A stretch of 7,345 nt of DNA, taken from assembly GCA_025351205.1 (NCBI GenBank), contig JANXWI010000424.1:1-7345 (forward strand), in the 5' to 3' direction. Positions within the stretch are counted from its first letter, which is position 1. Each line of letters opens with the position of its first letter. The notes under the pieces were generated by a model. The model ran no database searches. It was not told the origin of the DNA and saw nothing but the letters and a program-made list of their open reading frames with translations. A program made the translations under genes and the position numbers. This DNA comes from Deinococcus sp. (lineage in GTDB: Bacteria > Deinococcota > Deinococci > Deinococcales > Deinococcaceae). Positions 1 through 5,103 of this stretch are shown here, in pieces.

Positions 1-2
1 AG

Positions 3-164
3 CGGCTGGAGGCGGGCATGTACGCCACTCCGCAGCTGACGGGCGAGGCGCTGGAGCTGCTGACCTTCGAGTGGGCCTACCCGGAGCTGGCCGAGTTGTA
101 CCGGGAAAGGGGAGAGACTTACCCGGCGCTGGGTGAGGAGGGCGAGGTACTTTCTTTGACGTGA
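3..164 (+). CDS. C-terminal end of an unidentified protein (5' end outside window)
   Basis: The frame is open from base 3 to a TGA at 162-164 and gives the last 53 residues of a protein whose start lies upstream of the window. The visible part is acidic and leucine/glutamate rich, with stretches such as LTGEALELLTFEWAYPELAE and a tail ending EGEVLSLT. It looks alpha-helical and soluble, with no membrane segment. Codon usage is GC-rich, like the genes downstream. I do not recognise the family from this fragment. The gene converges on the heme-binding-family gene that ends at 211, leaving a 46-bp gap in which I see no clear terminator hairpin. Confidence 0.6.
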   Translation, partial: RLEAGMYATPQLTGEALELLTFEWAYPELAELYRERGETYPALGEEGEVLSLT

Positions 165-210
165 ACCGTCTTCTGACCAGCCGGATGTGACCGCGCCGAC
201 TCTCGCTGCG

Positions 211-606
211 TTACAGCCCGGCCACACCCGCCTCGGCCACGGCGTGATCCTGCTCGCCCGATCCGCCGCTCACGCCCACGGCTCCCACCACCACACCGCC
301 CTGCCTGATCGGAATGCCTCCGGCAAAAATCATGACACGTCCGCCATTCGAGGCGTGAATGCCGAAGAACTGACCACCAGACTGACTTTCACCTGCCAGA
401 TCTCTGGTCGAGATGTCGAAGGCGCGTGAGGTGAACGCCTTGTTGATCGAAATATCAATGCTTCCGATCCACGCGCCGTCCATCCGGGCGTGGGCAATCA
501 GGTTGCCTCCGGCATCGACCACGGCCACATTCATCGGCTGTCCAATTTCAACCGCCTTCCGTTCGGCGGCGGCAATAATGCGGCGGGCGTCTTCGAGATT
601 CAACAT
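211..606 (-). CDS. GlcG/HbpS-family heme-binding protein (DUF336 type)
   Basis: A complete 131-aa protein, close to the usual length for single-domain GlcG/HbpS proteins (about 130-140 aa). The family signatures appear in order: NVAVVDAGGNLIAHARMDGA (about residues 26-45), SIDISINKAFTSRAF (49-63), QFFGIHASNGGRVMIFAGGIPI (79-100) and a C-terminal VVGAVGVSGGSGEQDHAVAEAG. Known members bind heme or small ligands, and some are encoded beside glycolate oxidase or sensor genes. No such partner is seen here, so the substrate is unknown. No signal peptide is visible, which suggests a cytoplasmic protein. The ATG at 606 is preceded by a good SD (AAGGAGA on the minus strand, about 6 nt away). The leader directly upstream carries a 21-bp tandem duplication. 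The usual GGGIP loop reads AGGIP here. The family call is firm; the biological role is not. Confidence 0.88.
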   Translation of the reverse strand: MLNLEDARRIIAAAERKAVEIGQPMNVAVVDAGGNLIAHARMDGAWIGSIDISINKAFTSRAFDISTRDLAGESQSGGQFFGIHASNGGRVMIFAGGIPIRQGGVVVGAVGVSGGSGEQDHAVAEAGVAGL

Positions 607-615
607 GGTGTTCTC

Positions 616-657
616 CTTGGTTTTTGAGTGGTTGAGCTTGGTTTTTGAGCGGTTGAG
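616..657. repeat. Two-copy 21-bp tandem repeat in the leader of the heme-binding-family gene
   Basis: Bases 616-636 and 637-657 are adjacent direct copies of a 21-bp unit that differ at a single position (t/c). On the minus strand the unit reads through a CTCAACC...CTCAAAAACC core. The last copy abuts the SD sequence of the gene starting at 606, so the duplication lies in its 5' untranslated leader. Confidence 0.85.
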
Positions 658-785
658 CGCCTGACGAATACCTTCGGCGGTAGGTTAGTGAACCTTTATG
701 GGGGCAAGTGTGCACTGCGCCGCCAGAGACTTACGCAAAGGGTCATCTCGCTCTCAGGTTTGCTTATCCGTGGCCTCAAACGTGT

Positions 786-841
786 AAAGCCCAGCCGAAT
801 AAAGCCCAGACGAATAAACCCCAGCCGAATAAACCCAGTCG
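786..841. repeat. 15-bp tandem repeat, three copies plus a partial fourth
   Basis: The unit aaagcccagccgaat occurs at 786-800, 801-815 (one change) and 816-830 (one change). A degenerate partial copy starting aaacccagtcg follows at 831-841. It is in a gene-free region. Confidence 0.88.
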
Positions 842-912
842 CAGCTGACGGGCCAGGCGCTTTCGTGATGTGGGGCGTCGTCATGCAGGGCGTCGTTGTT
901 GGCTGAGAATCC

Positions 913-944
913 TGTCAGGCTCCTGTATTGTCAGGCTCCTGTAT
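913..944. repeat. Perfect two-copy 16-bp tandem duplication
   Basis: The 16-mer tgtcaggctcctgtat at 913-928 is repeated exactly at 929-944. The unit is unrelated to the 15-bp and 21-bp tandem units upstream in the same gap. Confidence 0.9.
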
Positions 945-1072
945 TGCTCGTGGACGGAGCCTGCCTGCCCGAACAGGGAGACAAACCGGATAGCCCGACA
1001 AGGACAACAACTTCGGGTGTGGGAGAAGCCGTGAGGTTTTCACCCATTTAATTGCTGCTGGACGTGCCCGAC

Positions 1073-1648
1073 CTACTCCTGCGCCAGGAAGTCGAGCACC
1101 CGCCGGGTGAGCAGCGTGGCGGCTGCGGCGTCGTACGACGGCAGGCTGGAGTCGGCGAACAGGTGTCCGTCGCCGGGGTAGACGAACAGCTCTGCATGCC
1201 TGGCCGACTCCACGAGGGCACGGGCCGCGTCGAGGTCGCCCTCATCGGCAAAAAATGGGTCGGCGTCCATGCCGTGAATCTGCACCGGCACGCCCTGCGG
1301 CCACTCGTCCCCGAACTCCGTGACGGGCATGCAGGCGGAGAACAGCAGCGCTCCCTTCGCCCCGGGGCGGGTCTGGGCCAGCTTCTGCGCGGGCATCACT
1401 CCCATCGAGAAGCCGGCGTACACGAGGTCGCTGGAAAGCTCATCTGCGGCCTGAACTCCGGCATCGAGCAGGGTGCCGAAGCCGACCCCTTTAGCGTAGG
1501 CCACGCCCGCCTCGATACTGTCAAAGGTCTGGCCCCCGAAGAGGTCCGGGGTGTGGACGGTGTGCCCGGCCTGCCGCAGTTCGTCTGCAAACGCGAGAAA
1601 ACCCGGCGTCTGCCCCTGCGCGTGGTGGAACAACATGATTTCAGCCAC
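1073..1648 (-). CDS. Dienelactone hydrolase family protein (alpha/beta hydrolase)
   Basis: A 191-aa alpha/beta-hydrolase of the dienelactone hydrolase (DLH) family. It opens with the family-like stretch AEIMLFHHAQGQTPGFLAFA. The nucleophile elbow is GFSMG with Ser81, the probable catalytic Asp is Asp130 in GMDADPFF, and the His is His162 in PGDGHLF, so the triad is complete and in the right order. Classical dienelactone hydrolase has a Cys nucleophile and about 236 residues. This protein has Ser and is shorter, so it is more likely a general esterase or hydrolase than a true carboxymethylenebutenolidase; the substrate cannot be told. No signal peptide is seen. The start is a GTG at 1648, chosen because AAGGAGA lies about 5 nt upstream. 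The stop is TAG. It is divergent from fabI across a 262-bp gap that contains an inverted repeat (1767-1787). Confidence 0.9.
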   Translation of the reverse strand: MAEIMLFHHAQGQTPGFLAFADELRQAGHTVHTPDLFGGQTFDSIEAGVAYAKGVGFGTLLDAGVQAADELSSDLVYAGFSMGVMPAQKLAQTRPGAKGALLFSACMPVTEFGDEWPQGVPVQIHGMDADPFFADEGDLDAARALVESARHAELFVYPGDGHLFADSSLPSYDAAAATLLTRRVLDFLAQE

Positions 1649-1766
1649 TTTATCTCCTTGACCACCCTGAGTCTCGTTCCCTGCCGGAGGAAAAATTCAT
1701 TCAGCGTCAGCGGTCGTCGCCCCTGCCAGACATCGCTCCAGCCGCCCGTTGCCTGTACGCTGTCAT

Positions 1767-1787
1767 GTAAATAGTGATCCGATTTAC
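1767..1787. promoter_or_regulatory. 21-bp interrupted inverted repeat, possible operator
   Basis: GTAAAT (1767-1772) and ATTTAC (1782-1787) are perfect inverted 6-mers separated by 9 nt. They form an AT-rich island in GC-rich DNA between the divergent hydrolase and fabI genes. The size and arm spacing fit a dimeric repressor site (for example TetR or MarR type), but no regulator gene is nearby and the binding protein is unknown. It does not match the published Deinococcus radiation-response motif. Confidence 0.35.
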
Positions 1788-1897
1788 GTTAACACCAGAC
1801 CGCTGCTCCCGTCAACCTGGTTCCCTCGGCGTCAGGGACAGAGCTGAACCTGCCCCACCCGCCGGCTGACCCCGCCCGTCAGCTCCGCCTGGCCTGC

Positions 1898-1910
1898 TAG
1901 ATTCGGAAGC
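1898..1910 (+). promoter_or_regulatory. Probable leaderless promoter -10 of fabI
   Basis: TAGATT (1898-1903) is followed by 7 nt and then the ATG of fabI. There is no strong SD (only a weak GGAAG). A TANNNT box this close to the start implies transcription beginning at or near the A of ATG, as is common in Deinococcus. No convincing -35 hexamer is seen. Confidence 0.5.
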
Positions 1911-2693
1911 ATGATTAGCATTGATCTGAGTGACAAGGCGGCCCTGGTGATGGGCGTGGCCAATGCCCGCAGCCTGGGCTGGGCGATTGCCCAACAGCTG
2001 CTCGAAGCGGGCTGCAAGGTGGGCTTCAGCTATCAGGGCGAACGCCTGAAGCCGGAGCTGGAGAAGCTGCTGGCGGGTCACGAGCACACCTGGATGGCGC
2101 AGGCCGACGCCACCAGCGAGGACGATCTGAGCGCCCTGTTTGCCCGCGCCAAAGCGGAGTTCGGCCACCTCGACTACCTCGTCCACAGCATCGGTTACGC
2201 GCCGCGTGAGGCGATGGAGGGCCGCTTCCTCGACACCACGCCCGCCGACTGGAACACCGCCCTGAGCGTCAGCGCGTACACGCTGGTCAGCATTGCCCGC
2301 CACGCCGAAGCCCTGCTGCGCCCTGGTGGCAGCATCATCAGCCTGACCTACCACGCCTCGCAGCAGGTGGTGCCCAAGTACAACGTGATGGGCGTGGCGA
2401 AAGCGGCGCTGGAGGCCGCCACCCGCTACCTGGCCAGCGAGATGGGCGCGGCGGGCGTGCGGGTCAACTGCATCTCGGCTGGCCCCATGCGGACCATCGC
2501 GGCGCGCAGCATCCCGGGCTTCGGGGAGATGTACGACAAGGCCGCCAAAGCCGCGCCCCTGGGCCGCAACGCCACGCCCGCCGAGGTGGGCAAGCTGGCG
2601 CTGTTTCTGCTGTCCGATCTGGGCAGCGGCATCACCGGCGAGGTGGTGTACGTGGACGCCGGGGCGCACATCATGACGATGAAGCTCGACTGA
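1911..2693 (+). CDS. fabI: Enoyl-[acyl-carrier-protein] reductase FabI (NADH)
   Basis: A complete 260-aa protein, normal FabI length. It is a short-chain dehydrogenase-fold enzyme that reduces trans-2-enoyl-ACP, the last step of each fatty-acid elongation cycle, in the cytoplasm. The dinucleotide-binding segment is MGVANARSLGWAIAQ (14-28), the FabI form of the Rossmann glycine motif. VHSIGYAP (91-98) matches the substrate/cofactor pocket. The catalytic pattern is intact: Tyr147 in SLTYHAS, Tyr157 and Lys164 in YNVMGVAKAALE. These align with Tyr146, Tyr156 and Lys163 of E. coli FabI. RVNCISAGPMRT (about 182-193) and GEVVYVDAGAHI near the C-terminus are also typical. The ATG at 1911 follows a leaderless-type -10 box. 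The gene heads a compact cluster: the EVE gene begins one base after its stop. Active-site residues that interact with diazaborine or triclosan look conventional. Confidence 0.96.
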   Translation: MISIDLSDKAALVMGVANARSLGWAIAQQLLEAGCKVGFSYQGERLKPELEKLLAGHEHTWMAQADATSEDDLSALFARAKAEFGHLDYLVHSIGYAPREAMEGRFLDTTPADWNTALSVSAYTLVSIARHAEALLRPGGSIISLTYHASQQVVPKYNVMGVAKAALEAATRYLASEMGAAGVRVNCISAGPMRTIAARSIPGFGEMYDKAAKAAPLGRNATPAEVGKLALFLLSDLGSGITGEVVYVDAGAHIMTMKLD

Positions 2694-2694
2694 G

Positions 2695-3177
2695 TTGCCT
2701 CCTGCCCGTGCTTTCTGGCTGCTGAAATCCGAACCCGACGTGTTCGGGTACGCCGACCTGCTGCGGGTGGGCGTCGAACCCTGGAATGGCGTGCGGAACT
2801 ACCTGGCACGCAACCACCTGCGGGCCATGCGGCGCGGCGATTACGCGCTGTTCTACCACTCCAACGCCAGGCCCATCGGCGTCGCCGGGGTGGCGAAGGT
2901 GGTGCGCCCTGCCTACCCCGACGACCTACAATTCGACCCGGCCAGTGACTACCACGACCCGAAGAGCAGTCCCGCCGACCCGCGCTGGAGCATGGTGGAC
3001 GTGGCCCCCATCCTCGCCTTTCCCGAGGTGCTGACGCTGGAGGCGCTGAAGCATCTGCCCGACTGGCAGGAGTCGCCGCTGACCCAGAAAGGCACCCGGC
3101 TGAGCGTGCTGCCGGTCACGCCAGGGCAGTTCAGGGCGGCCCTGAAGGCGGCGGGCGTCCGGCTTCCCGACAAGTGA
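2695..3177 (+). CDS. EVE domain-containing protein (PUA-like, THYN1 type)
   Basis: A 160-aa single-domain protein. EVE domains belong to the PUA superfamily. Known or proposed ligands are modified cytosines in DNA and other modified nucleic-acid bases; the human relative is thymocyte nuclear protein 1. Diagnostic stretches are FWLLKSEPDVFGY (7-19), WNGVRNYLARNHLRAMRRGD (30-49), FYHSN (53-57), YPDDLQFDP (74-82), YHDPKS (86-91) and PRWSMVDV (96-103). The C-terminal GTRLSVLPVTPGQF is also typical. Trp30 and the early aromatic residues are in the expected pocket positions. The start is a TTG one base after the fabI stop. An in-frame stop at 2680-2682 excludes an earlier start, and no SD is visible, so translation is probably coupled to fabI. 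Its stop overlaps the next gene's GTG. The in vivo ligand is unknown, and the pairing with fabI gives no clear hint. Confidence 0.93.
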   Translation: MPPARAFWLLKSEPDVFGYADLLRVGVEPWNGVRNYLARNHLRAMRRGDYALFYHSNARPIGVAGVAKVVRPAYPDDLQFDPASDYHDPKSSPADPRWSMVDVAPILAFPEVLTLEALKHLPDWQESPLTQKGTRLSVLPVTPGQFRAALKAAGVRLPDK

Positions 3178-3695
3178 CCGTGCCCGAAATTACGTTTGTG
3201 CCACTGGCTCCGGAACATCTGGACCTGCTGCACGGCTGGCTCCAGCGGCCCCATGTCCGCGAGTTCTGGGATGACGGACACCGAACCAGGGAGCAGGTTC
3301 AGGCGCATTACTTTGGTTCAGAGGCAACTGATTCAGACCTTCTTGACGCCAGTTTTGTGTTCACGCTCGCTGGCCGTCCGGTGGGGCATCTGCAAACCTA
3401 CCGGGTGGGGCCGTTGTCGGAGTACGCGCAGTGGCGCTCCCCGCACGGCGAGACCTGGGGCCTGGACCTGCTGCTGGGCGCGGCGGCAGACACCGGGCAG
3501 GGCCACGGGCCGCAGATCATCCTGGCCTTCATGAAGTTCTGGAAAAACCAGCAGCCTCACCTGAGCCGCCTGCTGATCGACCCGGACATCAGAAACACAC
3601 GGGCCATCAACGCCTATGCCAAAGCTGGATTTTCGGGTGTGGGAGAGCTTGTGGGGCCTGACACGGCGTTGCGAATCCTGGCCTGTAATCTTTAA
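3174..3695 (+). CDS. GNAT-family N-acetyltransferase (AAC(6')/IucB-like)
   Basis: A 173-aa Gcn5-related acetyltransferase that should transfer acetyl from acetyl-CoA to an amine. The opening ITFVPLAPEHLDLLHGWLQR (6-25), then HVREFWDD (27-34), and DPDIRNTRAINAYAKAGF (136-153) resemble the AAC(6')-I and siderophore-acetyltransferase branch. The acetyl-CoA loop is visible as DTGQGHGPQII (106-116). WGLDLLLG (95-102) precedes it, as expected for the central beta-strands. A chromosomal gene of this type need not act on antibiotics; the substrate cannot be told. The GTG at 3174 overlaps the EVE stop codon (GTGA), which favours translational coupling. A second in-frame GTG at 3180 is possible. It is the last gene of the fabI cluster. 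A promoter-like sequence overlaps its final codons. Confidence 0.88.
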   Translation: MTVPEITFVPLAPEHLDLLHGWLQRPHVREFWDDGHRTREQVQAHYFGSEATDSDLLDASFVFTLAGRPVGHLQTYRVGPLSEYAQWRSPHGETWGLDLLLGAAADTGQGHGPQIILAFMKFWKNQQPHLSRLLIDPDIRNTRAINAYAKAGFSGVGELVGPDTALRILACNL

Positions 3696-3698
3696 ACT
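3669..3698 (+). promoter_or_regulatory. Candidate promoter overlapping the end of the GNAT gene
   Basis: TTGCGA (3669-3674) and TAAACT (3693-3698) are separated by 18 nt. The -10 box contains the TAA stop of the GNAT gene. It would transcribe the 3700-3987 gap, including the small ORF at 3741, and possibly thyX. Confidence 0.3.
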
Positions 3699-3740
3699 TG
3701 GTGTAAGTCTTCTGTCAGGGGTCAGGCTTCATCATGACTC

Positions 3741-3860
3741 ATGGAACTCATGCTGCTGGCGCTGCTGGTTATCGTCTCCTCCTTCACCGTCTTCGCCCAG
3801 GCCAGTCAGCGGCGTTCCAGGGTCGCCCTGCTGCCTGTTCGTGTGCTCCGTTCCCCCTGA
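3741..3860 (+). CDS. Possible 39-aa membrane peptide (uncertain)
   Basis: A short frame from ATG 3741 to TGA 3858-3860. The first half is strongly hydrophobic (ELMLLALLVIVSSFTVFA), the length of one transmembrane helix or an uncleaved signal. The second half is basic (QASQRRSR...VRVLRSP), a layout seen in small bacterial membrane peptides with a positive-inside tail. Third codon positions are mostly G/C, as in real genes here. Against it, there is no clear SD (only a G-rich stretch about 20 nt upstream) and no leaderless-type box. The peptide matches no family I know. It lies in the 292-bp gap between the GNAT gene and thyX, downstream of a candidate promoter. It could be a chance ORF. Confidence 0.3.
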   Translation: MELMLLALLVIVSSFTVFAQASQRRSRVALLPVRVLRSP

Positions 3861-3930
3861 CTTCCTGATCTCCGTCGTCTTCCGATACGCATCGTCCCCA
3901 ATCGTCCTGCCGCCGTCCTGCACTTCTTCT

Positions 3931-3959
3931 GCCCGCGTTCCCTCATCTGGGGCGCGGGC
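3931..3959. terminator. GC-rich hairpin upstream of thyX (weak terminator candidate)
   Basis: GCCCGCG (3931-3937) pairs perfectly with CGCGGGC (3953-3959) across a 15-nt loop. Only a poor pyrimidine tract (agcttcttt) follows, so termination is doubtful. It sits just before the thyX -10 box and could separate thyX from upstream transcription. Confidence 0.3.
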
Positions 3960-3973
3960 AGCTTCTTTGGCGG

Positions 3974-3987
3974 TAGATTGTTCTGCA
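3974..3987 (+). promoter_or_regulatory. Probable leaderless promoter -10 of thyX
   Basis: TAGATT (3974-3979) lies 8 nt before the thyX ATG. No SD is present. The hexamer is identical to the one in front of fabI. No obvious -35 is seen. Confidence 0.5.
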
Positions 3988-4737
3988 ATGACCCAGCCTG
4001 TTTCCGAATCCGAGCTTGAACCAATTTCTGCCGAGCCGAACAGTTTTTTCGGTGAAGAAACGCTGTACCCGCTCTCAGACGGCGTGGGATCGGTGTCGCT
4101 GGTGCAGCACGTCGGCGACGACAAGATGATTACGAATGCAGCCAGGGTAAGTTTCGGCGGCGACAGCGCGGCCCCCCTGACCGCCCGCGACGAGAAACTG
4201 ATCGGGTATCTGCTGCGCGAACGGCACGGCTCTCCCTTTGAGCACAACCTGCTCACCTTCAAGGTGGTATGCCCGATTTTTGTGGACCGCCAGATGGTGC
4301 GCCACCGGGTCGGGGTCAGCAAGAACGAGATTTCGGGCCGCTACGTCGAGATGACCGAGCGCGTGTACATTCCCCCTCAGTTCCGGCAGCAGGCCAAAAG
4401 CAACCGCCAGGCCAGCGTGGAGGCCGACGAGCGGCTGGACCAGGACGCCGCCGCCGGGCTGTATCGCCGCGCCTGGGACAGCGCCTACGCCGCGTATCAG
4501 GGGCTGCTGGCCCTGGGCGTAACCCGCGAGCAGGCGCGTGGCGTGCTGCCGCAGGCTCTCTACACCGAGAGCTATTACACCTTCAATGTGCGCAGCCTGC
4601 TGCATTTTCTGGGCCTGCGAGACCACGAGGGCGCGCAGTACGAGACCCGGCTGTACGCACAGGCGATGGGCCAGCTCGCGCAGCCGCTGTTTCCGGTGAC
4701 GTTCGCGGCCTGGCGAGGGTTGCAGGAAGGGCACTGA
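3988..4737 (+). CDS. thyX: FAD-dependent thymidylate synthase ThyX
   Basis: A 249-aa flavin-dependent thymidylate synthase. It methylates dUMP to dTMP using methylene-tetrahydrofolate, NAD(P)H and FAD, and works as a cytoplasmic homotetramer. The ThyX signature is RHR (105-107), eight residues, then S116 followed by GRY; the family motif is usually given as RHR with 7 or 8 residues before the Ser. Upstream, HGSPFEHN (80-87) is the conserved flavin/substrate segment. The C-terminal part has ARGVLPQAL, YTFNVRSLLHFLGLR and AQYETRLYAQAM, all typical. The ATG at 3988 was chosen because it follows a leaderless-type TAGATT box. The frame is open further upstream, but that extension overlaps the GNAT gene out of frame and does not resemble ThyX. 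The first 36 residues are a variable extension. No thyA is visible in the window. Confidence 0.95.
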   Translation: MTQPVSESELEPISAEPNSFFGEETLYPLSDGVGSVSLVQHVGDDKMITNAARVSFGGDSAAPLTARDEKLIGYLLRERHGSPFEHNLLTFKVVCPIFVDRQMVRHRVGVSKNEISGRYVEMTERVYIPPQFRQQAKSNRQASVEADERLDQDAAAGLYRRAWDSAYAAYQGLLALGVTREQARGVLPQALYTESYYTFNVRSLLHFLGLRDHEGAQYETRLYAQAMGQLAQPLFPVTFAAWRGLQEGH

Positions 4738-4841
4738 CGAGAAGGCCTCCGCAGCTTCTACAGTTCGCGGAATTCGGGCGCGGCAGGGCCAAACAGCATC
4801 GTCGGGTGGGCGCTCATTGATTGTTCGCGCGTAGAGCATTT

Positions 4842-4866
4842 GTCAAAAAGGCGTTCTTTTTTTGAC
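4842..4866 (+). terminator. AT-rich perfect hairpin with T7 run, possible thyX terminator
   Basis: GTCAAAAA (4842-4849) and TTTTTGAC (4859-4866) are perfect inverted 8-mers around a 9-nt loop. An alternative register pairs AAAAAG with CTTTTT around a 5-nt loop, leaving a T-rich tail. It begins 105 bp after the thyX stop. The stem is too AT-rich for a classical intrinsic terminator, so it could instead be an operator or a repeat boundary. Confidence 0.35.
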
Positions 4867-4876
4867 CGACTGGAGA

Positions 4877-4892
4877 GGGCAGGCGTGCCCAG
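4877..4892. repeat. Module X, copy 1 (16-bp hairpin repeat)
   Basis: This 16-bp sequence, gggcaggcgtgcccag, is repeated exactly at 5029-5044. It folds as GGGCA/TGCCC with a four-base ggcg loop. Confidence 0.85.
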
Positions 4893-4912
4893 GCGCGTCC
4901 GTTCTGCCCAAG
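4891..4912. repeat. Module Y, copy 1 (22-bp direct repeat)
   Basis: A 22-bp stretch repeated exactly at 5082-5103. Here it lies directly before hairpin repeat A and after module X. Its CTGCCC (4904-4909) could pair with GGGCAG of module X (4877-4882). Confidence 0.87.
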
Positions 4913-4913
4913 C

Positions 4914-4951
4914 GGCGAAGCGTCGTCAACGGCGCTGTTCTCGCCAAGAAG
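4914..4951. repeat. Structured hairpin repeat A
   Basis: GGCGA (4914-4918) pairs with TCGCC (4941-4945). AGCGTCG (4919-4925) pairs with CGGCGCT (4930-4936), with one T-G wobble. The loop is tcaa and a 4-nt bulge (gttc) lies on the 3' side between the two stems. AAGAAG follows, as in the other copies. Confidence 0.85.
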
Positions 4952-4952
4952 C

Positions 4953-4990
4953 GGCGAAGCGTCCTCATGGGCGCTGCTCTCGCCAAGAAG
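4953..4990. repeat. Structured hairpin repeat B
   Basis: It begins 39 bp after copy A. Outer stem GGCGA/TCGCC (4953-4957, 4980-4984); inner stem AGCGTCC/GGGCGCT (4958-4964, 4969-4975); loop tcat; bulge gctc; then AAGAAG. The innermost pair differs from copy A (C-G for G-C) but still pairs. Confidence 0.85.
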
Positions 4991-5028
4991 AACTGGAAGG
5001 AGTGAATTTAGTCGAGGATTTGGGAGGC

Positions 5029-5044
5029 GGGCAGGCGTGCCCAG
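5029..5044. repeat. Module X, copy 2 (16-bp hairpin repeat)
   Basis: Identical to 4877-4892. Here it lies directly before hairpin repeat C, with no module Y between them. Confidence 0.85.
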
Positions 5045-5045
5045 C

Positions 5046-5083
5046 GGTCAAGCGTGGTCAACCGCGCTGCTCTGACCAAGAAG
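5046..5083. repeat. Structured hairpin repeat C
   Basis: Outer stem GGTCA/TGACC (5046-5050, 5073-5077); inner stem AGCGTGG/CCGCGCT (5051-5057, 5062-5068); loop tcaa; bulge gctc; then AAGAAG. Two outer pairs and one or two inner pairs differ from copies A and B. Every change is matched on the other arm, so the fold is kept. Confidence 0.85.
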
Positions 5084-5103
5084 GCGCGTCCGTTCTGCCC
5101 AAG
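5082..5103. repeat. Module Y, copy 2 (22-bp direct repeat)
   Basis: Identical to 4891-4912, but here it follows hairpin C instead of preceding one. Its CTGCCC (5095-5100) can pair with GGGCAG of module X copy 2 (5029-5034), which would enclose hairpin C in a larger stem. Confidence 0.87.

Larger units (their letters stand above)
607..1072. other. 466-bp intergenic region without a convincing gene, rich in short tandem duplications
   Basis: It lies between the starts/ends of two minus-strand genes. Short open frames exist on both strands, but none has an SD or a recognisable protein. One of them merely translates the 15-bp repeat into a GFIRL pentapeptide repeat. The region holds three unrelated tandem duplications (616-657, 786-830, 913-944). 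At 845-945 it also has a duplicated ggcgtcgt motif. I see no tRNA or other RNA gene. A possible -10 box (TAACCT, bases 687-682 on the minus strand) could serve the heme-binding-family gene, but no good -35 accompanies it. Confidence 0.6.

Noticed and set aside
696..884. Minus-strand frame with a GFIRL pentapeptide repeat
   Set aside because: The pentapeptide is the 15-bp tandem repeat read in frame. There is no SD, no homology I recognise, and the rest of the frame is not protein-like.
1012..1026. 15-bp exact match to 3632-3646 in the GNAT gene
   Set aside because: The surrounding bases diverge at once and the translated context at 1012 is not acetyltransferase-like. Chance similarity in GC-rich DNA is the simplest reading.
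1812..2669. Long minus-strand frame antisense to fabI
   Set aside because: It is a shadow of the GC-rich fabI coding frame. Its peptide is low-complexity His/Arg/Gly/Ala, with no family features.
3616..3987. N-terminal extension of the thyX frame by 124 codons
   Set aside because: It overlaps the GNAT gene out of frame, does not resemble ThyX, and a leaderless-type promoter sits directly before ATG 3988.
4300..4345. ThyX signature with eight instead of seven residues between RHR and Ser
   Set aside because: The ThyX motif is described with 7 or 8 intervening residues, so this is within normal family variation.
4877..5103. CRISPR array
   Set aside because: The repeats are irregularly spaced, differ in order and sequence, and have no uniform unique spacers. 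No cas gene is present.
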